Part shown: piece by piece, positions 1 to 6,817 of the stretch | Position numbering within the stretch: the stretch's first letter is position 1 | Layout of the letters: each line of letters begins with the position of its first letter | NCBI GenBank assembly: GCA_027064945.1 | Contig: JAMOPB010000264.1 | Location: forward strand, 1-11,188 | Reading direction: 5' to 3' | DNA: 11,188 nt | Origin: Candidatus Cloacimonadota bacterium | GTDB taxonomy: Bacteria > Cloacimonadota > Cloacimonadia > Cloacimonadales > TCS61 | The notes under the pieces: model-generated | Told to the model about the DNA's origin: nothing | What the model saw: only the letters and a program-made list of their open reading frames with translations | Databases searched by the model: none | Program-made: the position numbers and the translations under genes

Positions 1-150
1 CTTTTGTGCTGTCGCCGACAGGGCGCCGATTATGGCCTCCTGTCGCAAGGCAAGGGCCGCAATTGCGTCGTTCTGCACCTTTGCCTCCCGCCCCATGTCT
101 CCACCAAATAAGGTGTTGACAATTTTGTTGTATTTGTCGTTCATCGCCAT
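1..150 (-). CDS. 5' part of an unidentified gene downstream of the tail fibre gene (runs off the window)
   Basis: An open frame starts with ATG at 150 and stays open for 50 codons to the left edge. The peptide begins MAMNDKYNKIVNTLFGGDMG and continues with an alanine-rich, probably helical stretch ending SATAQK. A second in-frame ATG lies at 144. The start is 4 bases after the TAG stop of the tail fibre gene (155-157), which fits co-transcription. The first 150 bases contain 81 G/C (54%), far above the AT-rich gene before it, and codons end mostly in C or G. The product is not recognised; by position it could be another tail-tip, fibre-associated or lysis gene. Only the reading frame is well supported. 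Confidence 0.6.
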   Translation of the reverse strand, partial: MAMNDKYNKIVNTLFGGDMGREAKVQNDAIAALALRQEAIIGALSATAQK

Positions 151-154
151 CGTT

Positions 155-1591
155 CTATAGTTTCACAAGTCCCCAGCCCTTTGCAGTAGGTGTAACACTT
201 GTATCTGTTGTTGCTAATTTTTGTTTAATTATTATATTATCAACATTTGTCAAACTTCCTTTTGATACTATTTCTGTTTTCTTTGTTGTTGTATTTACTG
301 GTAGATTTATTGAAGGATTTTCAGTTGCAGTTTCTGTAATGATTGAAGCAATATTATAAATTGTTCCTGTACTTCCATCAGCTTGATTATTTGAGGCTTT
401 TATTAAATCTAAACATGTTCCAACTATTGGATACGTATATGTATGAGCACCATTATTATTGTTATCTTTAGTATATGTATATGACGAACTTGAATTATCA
501 CATTCTATTATATAATCAATTCCAGATAATAACAATGTGGGCGAAGTAAATGTTGCAACATTTCCACTAAAACTTGCAGTATTTAATAATGAACCTGATG
601 ATGTAAAAAGCCTACACCTTGTGGCAGTACTAGAACTTCTTTTAGATACAGATTTTAATTTACATTTTTCATTTGGATTAATATACAAACCTAAACTATT
701 AGATGCTGAACCAGTTTCATCGTCTTCTGTTGCTGCATTTGTTGTATCATTTATCCCATCTCCAGTACTTGAACCGTCACTCAAATCAAAACTTCCACTT
801 GTCCCTGCTGGAAAATCTCCTGCCCAGTGTAAAACAAAGGAATCAGTTTCATCGTCTATCGGAAGAGTATTTGAATCATGGATTATTGAACTTGAGGTAT
901 TAAAAATAACAGTTTTTGTATCTACCGAACTTATTAATGATTCTCTATCTAATCCTCTATCACCAACAATATCAAAATTAGTTTTATTAATAGGATATGT
1001 AGGTATTACATTTATATATGGAAGTTCATAAGACGAACCTTCAGGATAACTAACGATTTGATAAGTTTTGCCACTTTCTAACATAATATTAAATGTAACA
1101 ATATTTCCTGACCTGTTACCTTTTTGTAATAAAGTTCCAGATGAATCTAAAACTGCAACGTCTATTCCTGAAGTTAATCCAGATAATAAATTCACTTTTT
1201 GTAATATTATAGTTGTAGTGGGAATAATTTTTTTTCCATTAATATTACTAGTATAAAGTTTAGAAATTGAGCCTGACCAAAATACATCATTTGTTGTTGT
1301 TCCAGATGAAGATAATATATATTTATCATTGTTAAAATCTGCAGTAGTACTTCCAGTATTAACTGTTCCTTGTAATCCACTTGCTGTTGTATATTTCTCA
1401 GCAGCTGTTGAATCTCCATTCTCCCAACCTGTAACCTGTTGACCTTTATATGCTAATTCTGCAGACAATCCTCCTGTAGCACCAAGTGCTGCTGCTTTTG
1501 CGCTATCAACACTATCTTCAACATCCTCAAAATTCTTGTTCACTTCATTGGCATCGGCAAGAGTACCGTTACTAAATGTGTAAGTTACCAT
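155..1591 (-). CDS. Tail fibre / adhesin-like protein with a duplicated beta-rich domain
   Basis: A 478-residue protein, probably a distal tail fibre or receptor-binding protein. Residues 4-25 carry the pattern YTFSNGTxADANEVNKNFEDV, common at the N-terminus of phage tail proteins, which supports the ATG at 1591. The rest is rich in Ser, Thr, Asn and Gly, as in beta-structured fibres. Two segments are clearly related: about 118-210 and 305-395. Both contain SSG(T/S)LL (150-155; 331-336), then with equal spacing SGN(I/V)xTF (161-167; 342-348), then an SG-x-x-Y turn (173-177; 356-360). Residues 245-262 are acidic/aromatic. There is no signal peptide or transmembrane helix. The gene has its own promoter (1643-1679) and a leader of about 48 bases; the only purine-rich ribosome site is a weak GGGGG. 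It is markedly AT-rich (16 G/C in the 60 bases 421-480). The adhesin role is inferred from composition and position. Confidence 0.75.
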   Translation of the reverse strand: MVTYTFSNGTLADANEVNKNFEDVEDSVDSAKAAALGATGGLSAELAYKGQQVTGWENGDSTAAEKYTTASGLQGTVNTGSTTADFNNDKYILSSSGTTTNDVFWSGSISKLYTSNINGKKIIPTTTIILQKVNLLSGLTSGIDVAVLDSSGTLLQKGNRSGNIVTFNIMLESGKTYQIVSYPEGSSYELPYINVIPTYPINKTNFDIVGDRGLDRESLISSVDTKTVIFNTSSSIIHDSNTLPIDDETDSFVLHWAGDFPAGTSGSFDLSDGSSTGDGINDTTNAATEDDETGSASNSLGLYINPNEKCKLKSVSKRSSSTATRCRLFTSSGSLLNTASFSGNVATFTSPTLLLSGIDYIIECDNSSSSYTYTKDNNNNGAHTYTYPIVGTCLDLIKASNNQADGSTGTIYNIASIITETATENPSINLPVNTTTKKTEIVSKGSLTNVDNIIIKQKLATTDTSVTPTAKGWGLVKL

Positions 1592-1629
1592 TGTATATGC
1601 CCCCGTCTATCATTATCAAATTTTATCAT
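1585..1629 (-). CDS. Possible 14-codon leader mini-ORF overlapping the tail fibre start
   Basis: In the leader after the promoter at 1643-1679, an ATG at 1629 opens a frame reading MIKFDNDRRGHIQW and stopping with TAA at 1585-1587. This stop lies inside the first codons of the tail fibre gene (ATG at 1591), giving a 7-base overlap in another frame. The predicted RNA start is near 1639, so this would be the first AUG on the message. It may be a coupling or attenuating leader peptide, or chance. No family match is known to me. Confidence 0.25.
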   Translation of the reverse strand: MIKFDNDRRGHIQW

Positions 1630-1642
1630 TTGTCTATATTAA

Positions 1643-1679
1643 TATATTATGGAATAATTCCTTTATAAACCTTTCGGTT
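1643..1679 (-). promoter_or_regulatory. Archaeal BRE/TATA promoter with downstream CCATAATATA element (tail fibre gene)
   Basis: Read on the minus strand: AACCGAAAGG (1679-1670), TTTATAAA (1669-1662), 9 bases, CCATAATATA (1652-1643). The first two blocks match the archaeal BRE and TATA box. Expected RNA start near 1639, about 48 bases before the tail fibre ATG. The 18-base BRE/TATA block is identical at 9180-9197 and 11130-11147. Confidence 0.85.
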
Positions 1680-1698
1680 TTTGTTTATATACCTATAC

Positions 1699-1717
1699 GG
1701 ATTTTCAAAGAAAATCC
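1699..1717 (-). terminator. Perfect 8-bp hairpin after the tail-tip gene, possible terminator
   Basis: GGATTTTC (1699-1706), 3-base loop, GAAAATCC (1710-1717) form a perfect inverted repeat 20 bases past the TAA stop of the gene 2475-1738 and just upstream of the tail fibre promoter. On the minus strand no T-tract follows, so it is not a textbook intrinsic or archaeal poly-T terminator. It may instead stabilise the 3' end of the long structural transcript or be a protein site. Confidence 0.35.
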
Positions 1718-1737
1718 ATGTAAATGTTTGTGTTTGT

Positions 1738-2475
1738 TTACTGATTTATTGCAAATTCCAGCGGATTTGCGATCGTCAATGCAGTATGAGCCTCGATCCT
1801 ATACTTTAATATATCATCCGCGGTCGGTTCAGGATTGTAAATTGTGCCCCCGTTCTCTATCAAAGTCCAGTGAATGTCGTCGAAAGTCACATATATCGAG
1901 CAATCACTTGCGCCGAATACAGACTCTCCCAGACTAAGATCACTCAAAGTCATTGCACTCTCATCAACAATAATGCTGGCATTATCACGAAGGGTAACAC
2001 TATACAATGGCGACCGCAATTTTGTAACGACCGTCGATTTCAATACATCGCCGGCCTCCATTATATATTGCTCATTTTGGGCGTCCAATGTCCCGGTCGA
2101 GTTGTCAACATCAATATAATCACTTTGCCCAAAATATTCCCGATATACCCCACCTTCAGGAATTACGGCAAATTCGTACACATTCGACCCATTGTCACCA
2201 AGCAAAGCATTACCAAGTTGTCCATATAATGCCGAATTTAGTATGAATGTTGGCGATAATGCGGCCCCCCATTTAGAGACTCCCCAAATGGCAAGATCGG
2301 GATTCCCCCAAATCATTGAGCCGGCCATATTCTTTACCATCATACGAGTAACAATATTACGATACGACAAATTTTCGTTGAACTTCTTTACGGCAGGAAT
2401 AACGTCCCCATATTCACCAAGTTGATTTTTAATTTCCTGCTTATCCTCAACAATGCCCGTAATTATATCTGCCAT
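1738..2475 (-). CDS. Tail-tip / baseplate protein of unknown family
   Basis: A 245-residue protein, ATG at 2475, 3 bases after the TAG of the previous gene, with a good ribosome site GGTGA 8 bases before the start. Residues 1-48 look helical and charged. A tryptophan-glycine cluster follows (IWG at 55-57, IWG 63-65, KWG 68-70), then a glycine/asparagine-rich segment. The C-terminal 90 residues look like a beta-sandwich: SIYVTFDDIHWTLIENGG (193-210) followed by DILKYRIEAHTAL (221-233), a pattern that recalls small carbohydrate- or adhesion-type beta domains on phage tails. I do not recognise the family. Its place between baseplate genes and the fibre suggests a tail-tip structural protein, perhaps linking fibre to baseplate. 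It ends the long transcript before the fibre promoter. Confidence 0.65.
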   Translation of the reverse strand: MADIITGIVEDKQEIKNQLGEYGDVIPAVKKFNENLSYRNIVTRMMVKNMAGSMIWGNPDLAIWGVSKWGAALSPTFILNSALYGQLGNALLGDNGSNVYEFAVIPEGGVYREYFGQSDYIDVDNSTGTLDAQNEQYIMEAGDVLKSTVVTKLRSPLYSVTLRDNASIIVDESAMTLSDLSLGESVFGASDCSIYVTFDDIHWTLIENGGTIYNPEPTADDILKYRIEAHTALTIANPLEFAINQ

Positions 2476-2478
2476 TAT

Positions 2479-2820
2479 CTAATTCACCCGTATTGTAGTA
2501 ATTGTGTGCAATTCTAAGGCTCCAGATTTATCAAAGTCAGGATATACTATATGGTTCATCAATTTTGTATCTGCCATAGTATGAATACCAAACTCCCTAA
2601 ATGTTGTCCCATTCCCGTCATTTGCAGTCAATATATGCTTCACATTCAACAATTTTTCTCCGACTGTTGTTGTTACGGCCGCAGAAGTGGCAGCCACAGG
2701 GGCCCCCAAATCGGTGTCCCCAACATTTGGGTCAGTACCATCAGTTCCGTGTATTGCGGAGCTTATGTCCCCTTCTAACAACTCAATAAGTCTATTCTTC
2801 GCTTCATTTGTAATTACCAT
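2479..2820 (-). CDS. Small baseplate/tail protein
   Basis: A 113-residue protein with ATG at 2820, 14 bases after the hub stop. GAGG lies about 10 bases upstream of the ATG. It opens with a helix MVITNEAKNRLIELLEGD, followed by a Gly/Asp/Thr/Ala-rich segment (about 24-55) and a beta-rich C-terminal part with TTFREFGIH (72-80) and ELHTITTIRV (103-112). The layout of an N-terminal helix, a long low-complexity strand region and a TFxEFGI turn resembles small baseplate or collar-type tail proteins that sit beside fibre genes in several tailed viruses. The resemblance is remembered, not aligned, so the name stays general. No membrane segment or catalytic motif is visible. Confidence 0.6.
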   Translation of the reverse strand: MVITNEAKNRLIELLEGDISSAIHGTDGTDPNVGDTDLGAPVAATSAAVTTTVGEKLLNVKHILTANDGNGTTFREFGIHTMADTKLMNHIVYPDFDKSGALELHTITTIRVN

Positions 2821-2834
2821 CGTTTATCTTCCTC

Positions 2835-3968
2835 TTATTCAAATTTTGGGTCTTGTTCTAACTCCAATTGTGTGGACCACCCATTTTTGTCCATAGTATG
2901 CACGACCCTTTTCAATCGCATCCTTTGTGGAGCAAAGTTATTAGTTACATCTCCAACAATATACACAGCCGACATTGGATATTTTTGCCCCCTAACTTTT
3001 ACAGTCGACTTCCAAGTTCCAGTCCCAACATTAGAGATTATTCTTCGCGCCCTACCTTCACCAAGCAGAACGGCATCATCTATCAACATACTATTTGTAT
3101 ATGTTCCAGCATCAATTTCCGCCTTATGTAAAAACTTCAAATCACGACTAATGTCAATCATTGGCACATTTTTAATGTTGGTTGAATATGATGTATCATC
3201 ATGATAGAAGCCCGTGATCCCTGTCCCGTTAAGGTCCGTCCCACAGTTGAATATCACGGACGAAATTGTGTCGGATTCACTAAGCCCTCCTTGCATGGAT
3301 AGCACAGGATCTAAACCATATATAATATTGCCCATAACATCATTATTAGGATATTTCCAATGAAATTTGTTGTTCTCATCAAACCAGAACAAATATTCTC
3401 GGTCGTCCCCTGTCATCTCCTGCTGTGAAAGGTCGTTGACACAAACATATGCAGTTTTTGTGGCAGAAGGATATTGTATCTCCTTGAATGGATCGCCATC
3501 GTGTTTAGTCAAAGGCATATCGACCTCAATGGAATTTTGGGTGTACCCTTGCTCATTCACTGTTTGGACAATATTAAAAATGTTGTCCCGTGCAGTATGG
3601 GCAGTCCCTGTTGAAAAGTAGATACGATTCAAAAGGTCGAAGGTGTGATCTCCACAAATTAATTTCATTGACTTCCCTTCCGGTTGCAATTCGAAATTTT
3701 TCACAAAGAAGGTCCCAATTAAATGATCGCTGTTCGAGGTGTCCACAATGCCAGCTGCAGCGTACACCTTTATAATATCATCTTGTTGGAAACGTAAATC
3801 ACCCCCATCGGTTAAATAATTTGCTCGGTTGTTAACGACCAATTCTAGTGAGTTAGTTTTTGCCTTCGAGGTGAGTGTCACACGGCAACTTTTGACATTT
3901 TTAACATATCCATATGAAATGCCACCCCTGAACAATTCGACCTTAAAATCTCTAAATTCTGCACCCAT
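2835..3968 (-). CDS. Tail hub / baseplate hub protein (gp27/Tal-like)
   Basis: A 377-residue protein, ATG at 3968, 4 bases after the preceding stop, with GGTGA 9 bases before the start. Residues 1-75 form a beta-rich region with DDIIKVYAAAG (63-73), as in hub proteins where a barrel starts with a coordinate-type phrase 'D.I.V'. A middle domain holds CVNDLSQQ (176-183) and FWFDENNKFHW (194-204). The last 30 residues, MRLKRVVHTMDKNGWSTQLE (350-369) plus an acidic end, are typical of gp27/late-control-D/Tal-like hubs, where a final strand pair ends in a glycine-aromatic turn. Position after tape measure and distal tail genes is right for a hub. It would form the ring at the tail tip through which DNA leaves. 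There is no lysozyme or peptidase extension, so cell-envelope digestion is probably not encoded here. Confidence 0.75.
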   Translation of the reverse strand: MGAEFRDFKVELFRGGISYGYVKNVKSCRVTLTSKAKTNSLELVVNNRANYLTDGGDLRFQQDDIIKVYAAAGIVDTSNSDHLIGTFFVKNFELQPEGKSMKLICGDHTFDLLNRIYFSTGTAHTARDNIFNIVQTVNEQGYTQNSIEVDMPLTKHDGDPFKEIQYPSATKTAYVCVNDLSQQEMTGDDREYLFWFDENNKFHWKYPNNDVMGNIIYGLDPVLSMQGGLSESDTISSVIFNCGTDLNGTGITGFYHDDTSYSTNIKNVPMIDISRDLKFLHKAEIDAGTYTNSMLIDDAVLLGEGRARRIISNVGTGTWKSTVKVRGQKYPMSAVYIVGDVTNNFAPQRMRLKRVVHTMDKNGWSTQLELEQDPKFE

Positions 3969-3972
3969 GATC

Positions 3973-4428
3973 TTAATTCACCTGTTCCATTTGAATAGTT
4001 ATATTTGCATATTCGGTCCCATCCTTAACAACTTCAGACATTGTAACATTTTTCAATATAACTGCAATGCAATTATAGTCATCAACATATGCCCCAGGAT
4101 AAGCAGGAATAATTCCCGCCCCTCCACTAATTTCTTTGATTCCAAGGGTCCTCCTCATATCCAGTAAAAGTTGCAACTTATTAATATCGGCAGTCGCAAT
4201 CACCCCCTGCATTGTCAATCGTGGTGCCTGGATGCCAGTAATTTCATTGGATGTGAAAGTCAATTTTCCGTCGTCAATGACTGGCGCCTGATTATCACTC
4301 GACATTACCGTAAATTCATGCCGCAATTGAAAACCGTCAAGGTCCACCCAATCATCTGTAGCAGTGGAATACTTTTTTGTACCCCCAACTTTATTTAATC
4401 CTGTATCTTTAATTCTTATCTTTGCCAT
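3973..4428 (-). CDS. Distal tail protein candidate (Dit position)
   Basis: A 151-residue protein. I place the start at the ATG at 4428 (MAKIRIKDTG); an upstream in-frame TTG at 4449 would overlap the tape measure gene by 20 bases and adds an unlikely extension. The ATG sits one base after the tape measure TAA. No ribosome site is visible, so translation may depend on termination-reinitiation. The protein is mainly beta with a central helix: GIQAPRLTMQGVI (66-78), KLQLLLDMRRTLGIKEI (84-100), GAGIIPAYPGAYVDDYN (103-119), IQMEQV at the end. In siphoviruses the gene right after the tape measure usually encodes the distal tail (Dit) ring that joins tube and hub. The function is inferred mostly from this order and from the hub next to it. 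Confidence 0.6.
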   Translation of the reverse strand: MAKIRIKDTGLNKVGGTKKYSTATDDWVDLDGFQLRHEFTVMSSDNQAPVIDDGKLTFTSNEITGIQAPRLTMQGVIATADINKLQLLLDMRRTLGIKEISGGAGIIPAYPGAYVDDYNCIAVILKNVTMSEVVKDGTEYANITIQMEQVN

Positions 4429-4429
4429 T

Positions 4430-6004
4430 TTATACGTTTGGGCCTGCAAGTTCTGCTAATGTGTTATATGTATTTTGATCAATAGTTCCATTTGCAAGTG
4501 CATCTTGTGCATTTAATATTATTGTTTGGTAATTATTTATTTCGTTTTTATTATTTGCAGAGTCAACATTATTTTTATGTGTCGAATCTTTTACATCTGT
4601 GATCCATCCTAACTCTTCCTTAATTGTTACACCAGCATTACCTAAAGCTATTACAGGTTTAGTTATGTTTCTGTCCAAAATTGATCTCATATCAAAAGAA
4701 TCCCACTGTTTTTTAAATGCATCAACCATACTTTCACCTTTAAATCCAGCAATAAGCGCATCAACCATTCCTGCACCATAATGATACGCCGCTTTAAGAG
4801 CCCATTCAAAAACTGCCTCAATAGCCCCAGGAATCACTAAACCAAATGTTCCAGCAATACCAATTGCAGCATCTAATGCGGTCCCTTTCATTGCATTGAT
4901 AGTTGAAGTGTATTTTTTACCTAATAGTTCAACACCATATTCTGATAATTTAAATGCACCGTATAATGCTGCACCTATTATAATACCTGACCCAACCACA
5001 GTATTTGCAAATGCTTTTACTTTTGTTCCTAACCCTTTCAATATATCTGTAATAGTTTTAGCATTTATACTAGTTATCCAGTTTCCAAATTTCTTACTTA
5101 CATTAGCAATGGATGCTCCAAGATCTTCCCAAGTATATTTAAAAATTTTACCAATATTTGTACTTAATAAACCTATACCTACACTAGATCCCCCAATTAT
5201 TCCTAATGCCTCACCTAAATCTACCAATCCTGCAACACCTAAACCAACAACACCTGCAAGCAGTAAGAATGCACCAATAATAACACCTATTGCAGTAACT
5301 GCAACCAATGACCATTTAGCCCAATCTGGAAGTTTTTGTAATGCTCTAACAAACCCAATTGCCCCATCAATAAGAACATTAAATACTCCACTAGAAACCA
5401 TTGCATCGGCCATTTGATATTTGAAATATTCCCAATTAGCATTAAGTGTTGTCATCTTTTGGTTAAATATATGATTCTCAGGAATAATTTTCTTGTATCC
5501 TTCAAAAATGGAAGATAATGCGGCTGTGAAAGTTTTCTTCATTTGCATACCCAAGAACATTATGGATAATAAAGAACCGTTGAAACCAAGGACACCTTTT
5601 TTGGACTTTGCCCACCATCCTTCTTGTTTCTTTAACATTTTATTTGTGGTGAACAAACTTGCGACTGCCGCTTTATTTGACGCTTTAATACTTCGAGCAA
5701 CATTCATCTCAACCTTCGCCATTTTTTTCCGAATGTCAACTTGCTGTTTACTTTTTTTAATTGCGTCACCAAATATTTGATCCATCCCGTGCTTCTGCAT
5801 TGCATTAAATGCTCTTTCAGATGCAGAGCCCAACAGTTTAACAGAATTTGTCAATTTTGCCACATTTGAAGCAGCAGAATTAAGCTCCACCATTTTTGTA
5901 GCAACTATTACCCTTTGTATTTTTTTCTCTAATGTATCAAACGATTTTTCAGCATCCTTCGAATGAACTTCAAAACCTAATTTAATTATATCATTATATC
6001 CCAT
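4430..6004 (-). CDS. Tail tape measure protein
   Basis: At 524 residues this is the longest protein in the window. ATG at 6004 follows the preceding TAG by 4 bases. Residues 1-130 are helical and charged (likely coiled coil). Hydrophobic segments lie at about 140-153, 231-260 (WSLVAVTAIGVIIGAFLLLA onward) and 338-350. The C-terminal part has GAGMVDALIAGFKG (410-423), a phrase type common in tape measure proteins, and a helical tail at 486-520. It sits directly after two chaperone-like genes and before the distal tail gene, the classic place. By the usual relation of about 0.15 nm per residue it would give a tail near 80 nm. No peptidase or lytic domain is seen. The distal two thirds (about 4440-5460) are noticeably poorer in G on the plus strand than the N-terminal third, so the gene may be mosaic. 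Confidence 0.9.
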   Translation of the reverse strand: MGYNDIIKLGFEVHSKDAEKSFDTLEKKIQRVIVATKMVELNSAASNVAKLTNSVKLLGSASERAFNAMQKHGMDQIFGDAIKKSKQQVDIRKKMAKVEMNVARSIKASNKAAVASLFTTNKMLKKQEGWWAKSKKGVLGFNGSLLSIMFLGMQMKKTFTAALSSIFEGYKKIIPENHIFNQKMTTLNANWEYFKYQMADAMVSSGVFNVLIDGAIGFVRALQKLPDWAKWSLVAVTAIGVIIGAFLLLAGVVGLGVAGLVDLGEALGIIGGSSVGIGLLSTNIGKIFKYTWEDLGASIANVSKKFGNWITSINAKTITDILKGLGTKVKAFANTVVGSGIIIGAALYGAFKLSEYGVELLGKKYTSTINAMKGTALDAAIGIAGTFGLVIPGAIEAVFEWALKAAYHYGAGMVDALIAGFKGESMVDAFKKQWDSFDMRSILDRNITKPVIALGNAGVTIKEELGWITDVKDSTHKNNVDSANNKNEINNYQTIILNAQDALANGTIDQNTYNTLAELAGPNV

Positions 6005-6008
6005 TTAC

Positions 6009-6212
6009 CTATTTCTTCCTCTTACTATTTTTCCGTTCTTGTTCCTTTACATATTTGTGATATTTCATTAACCTAAACACCACAGGAACGGGGGTATTTA
6101 TAAACTGCTCGTACGACCAACCAAACTCGACCAAAAACAAGTAAAGTATAGCATTGTTGCCATCTTCCTGTTTATTTTTAGCAGAATTTGGCAATATTCT
6201 GCTTAAATCCAT
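6009..6212 (-). CDS. Second tail assembly chaperone-like protein
   Basis: A 67-residue protein, ATG at 6212, 7 bases after the TAA of the previous gene. It contains FGWSYEQFINTPVPVVFRLM (30-49), like the downstream member of tail-chaperone pairs, where a short helical domain follows with a Trp and Pro-x-Pro type phrase. The C-terminus is strongly basic (KYVKEQERKNSKRKK). In lambda and many siphoviruses this domain is made as a frameshift fusion to the first chaperone. Here its frame is closed by TAG at 6216-6218, just before its own ATG, so it should be a separate protein made by reinitiation. It is expected to bind the tape measure during tail assembly and be absent from virions. Confidence 0.65.
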   Translation of the reverse strand: MDLSRILPNSAKNKQEDGNNAILYLFLVEFGWSYEQFINTPVPVVFRLMKYHKYVKEQERKNSKRKK

Positions 6213-6219
6213 TGTCTAT

Positions 6220-6495
6220 TTATTTGCCGTTAAGCTCGTTAACTTCGTTCACAATCTCCATAATATCATTGATCACATTCATTGGCAATTCTTTAACATC
6301 GTCCAATGTTATAGATTCGTCAGTTTGTTGTAAACTTGCCAACACCATTGAAAAAAGCGCCTCTGATTTGTTGCCCTCTGTCATATCCATCAATGTACCC
6401 ATATGTTTTGCTGTTAATGGAGCAATTTTAAATACTTCATTACCAATTGTAATGTCTTTTCCTTTCCCTTCTAATAAATTACTAAATCTTCCCAT
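6220..6495 (-). CDS. First tail assembly chaperone-like protein (gpG-type)
   Basis: Ninety-one residues from ATG at 6495 (MGRFSNLLEGKG). An upstream in-frame TTG at 6543 is possible but would overlap the preceding gene by 44 bases; the ATG is 4 bases after that gene's TAG. Sequence pattern: a short beta opening (DITIGNEVFKIAPLTA, 14-29), then helices with acidic residues (KHMGTLMDMTEGNKSEALFS; LDDVKELPMNVINDIMEIVN). Size, the ITIGxxxFKI start and the helical acidic rest resemble gpG-type tail chaperones, which coat the tape measure before tube polymerisation. Position two genes after the tube gene and before the tape measure agrees. No slippery frameshift arrangement with the next gene is possible. 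Confidence 0.7.
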   Translation of the reverse strand: MGRFSNLLEGKGKDITIGNEVFKIAPLTAKHMGTLMDMTEGNKSEALFSMVLASLQQTDESITLDDVKELPMNVINDIMEIVNEVNELNGK

Positions 6496-6499
6496 CGTT

Positions 6500-6805
6500 C
6501 TATAATGCGCCGAATGTTTTTCTTTTTTCCTTTGGCTCGGCAACCTTTGGCTTGTTCTCTAATTGTTCAATTTTTGCAGTCAGTTCGAAAACTGCCTCTT
6601 GCAATTGCGCTACATCTGACATCAATAATCTGGCAACATCATTAAATGTTTGCCTAAACTCATGATCAAATTGCATTTTCAGATGATATGTGTTGTTAAA
6701 ATTGTCTTTACAATCTTTTTCCCAATCTTCCCATAAAAGCAAAGGGATTGTGAACTTCTTGCTCACAGTTCCAATACTTTTAAATCTCGTTTCTATCGTT
6801 TCCAT
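6500..6805 (-). CDS. Unknown protein between tube and chaperone genes
   Basis: A 101-residue protein, ATG at 6805, 12 bases after the tube gene stop, with no visible ribosome site. The middle has IPLLLWEDWEKDCKDNFNNT (20-39) and YHLKMQFDHEFRQTF (40-54), rich in aromatic and charged residues, followed by a helical, probably coiled-coil stretch (60-86) and a basic end (KEKRKTFGAL). I do not recognise a named family. In the tail operon it occupies a slot that often holds a tail-completion or chaperone-associated gene, so a role in tail assembly is likely, though a cytosolic host-directed role is also possible. No membrane segment or signal peptide is present. It precedes the first chaperone by only 4 bases. 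Confidence 0.65.
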   Translation of the reverse strand: METIETRFKSIGTVSKKFTIPLLLWEDWEKDCKDNFNNTYHLKMQFDHEFRQTFNDVARLLMSDVAQLQEAVFELTAKIEQLENKPKVAEPKEKRKTFGAL

Positions 6806-6817
6806 TGTTTATTAATT

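Noticed and set aside
155..600. Diversity-generating retroelement variable region at the fibre C-terminus
   Set aside because: No template-like repeat copy or reverse transcriptase is present in the window, and the C-terminus does not show the usual variable-region layout.
537..1031. 164-residue plus-strand frame inside the fibre gene
   Set aside because: Antisense shadow of a Ser/Thr-rich coding region; the fibre gene has the promoter, N-terminal motif and domain repeat.
1207..1419. 70-residue minus-strand frame within the fibre gene
   Set aside because: Out-of-frame overlap with a well-supported protein; low-complexity content, no start signal.
4896..5417. 173-residue plus-strand frame
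   Set aside because: Proline/asparagine-rich mirror of the Gly- and hydrophobic-rich tape measure region; no start signal.
6099..6106. TTTATAAA inside the second chaperone gene
   Set aside because: Lacks the BRE and the CCATAATATA block; lies in coding sequence with no gene start at the right distance.
6009..6500. Lambda-type frameshift between the chaperone genes
   Set aside because: The second gene's frame has TAG at 6216-6218 just before its ATG, downstream of the first gene's stop, so no single shift can join them.
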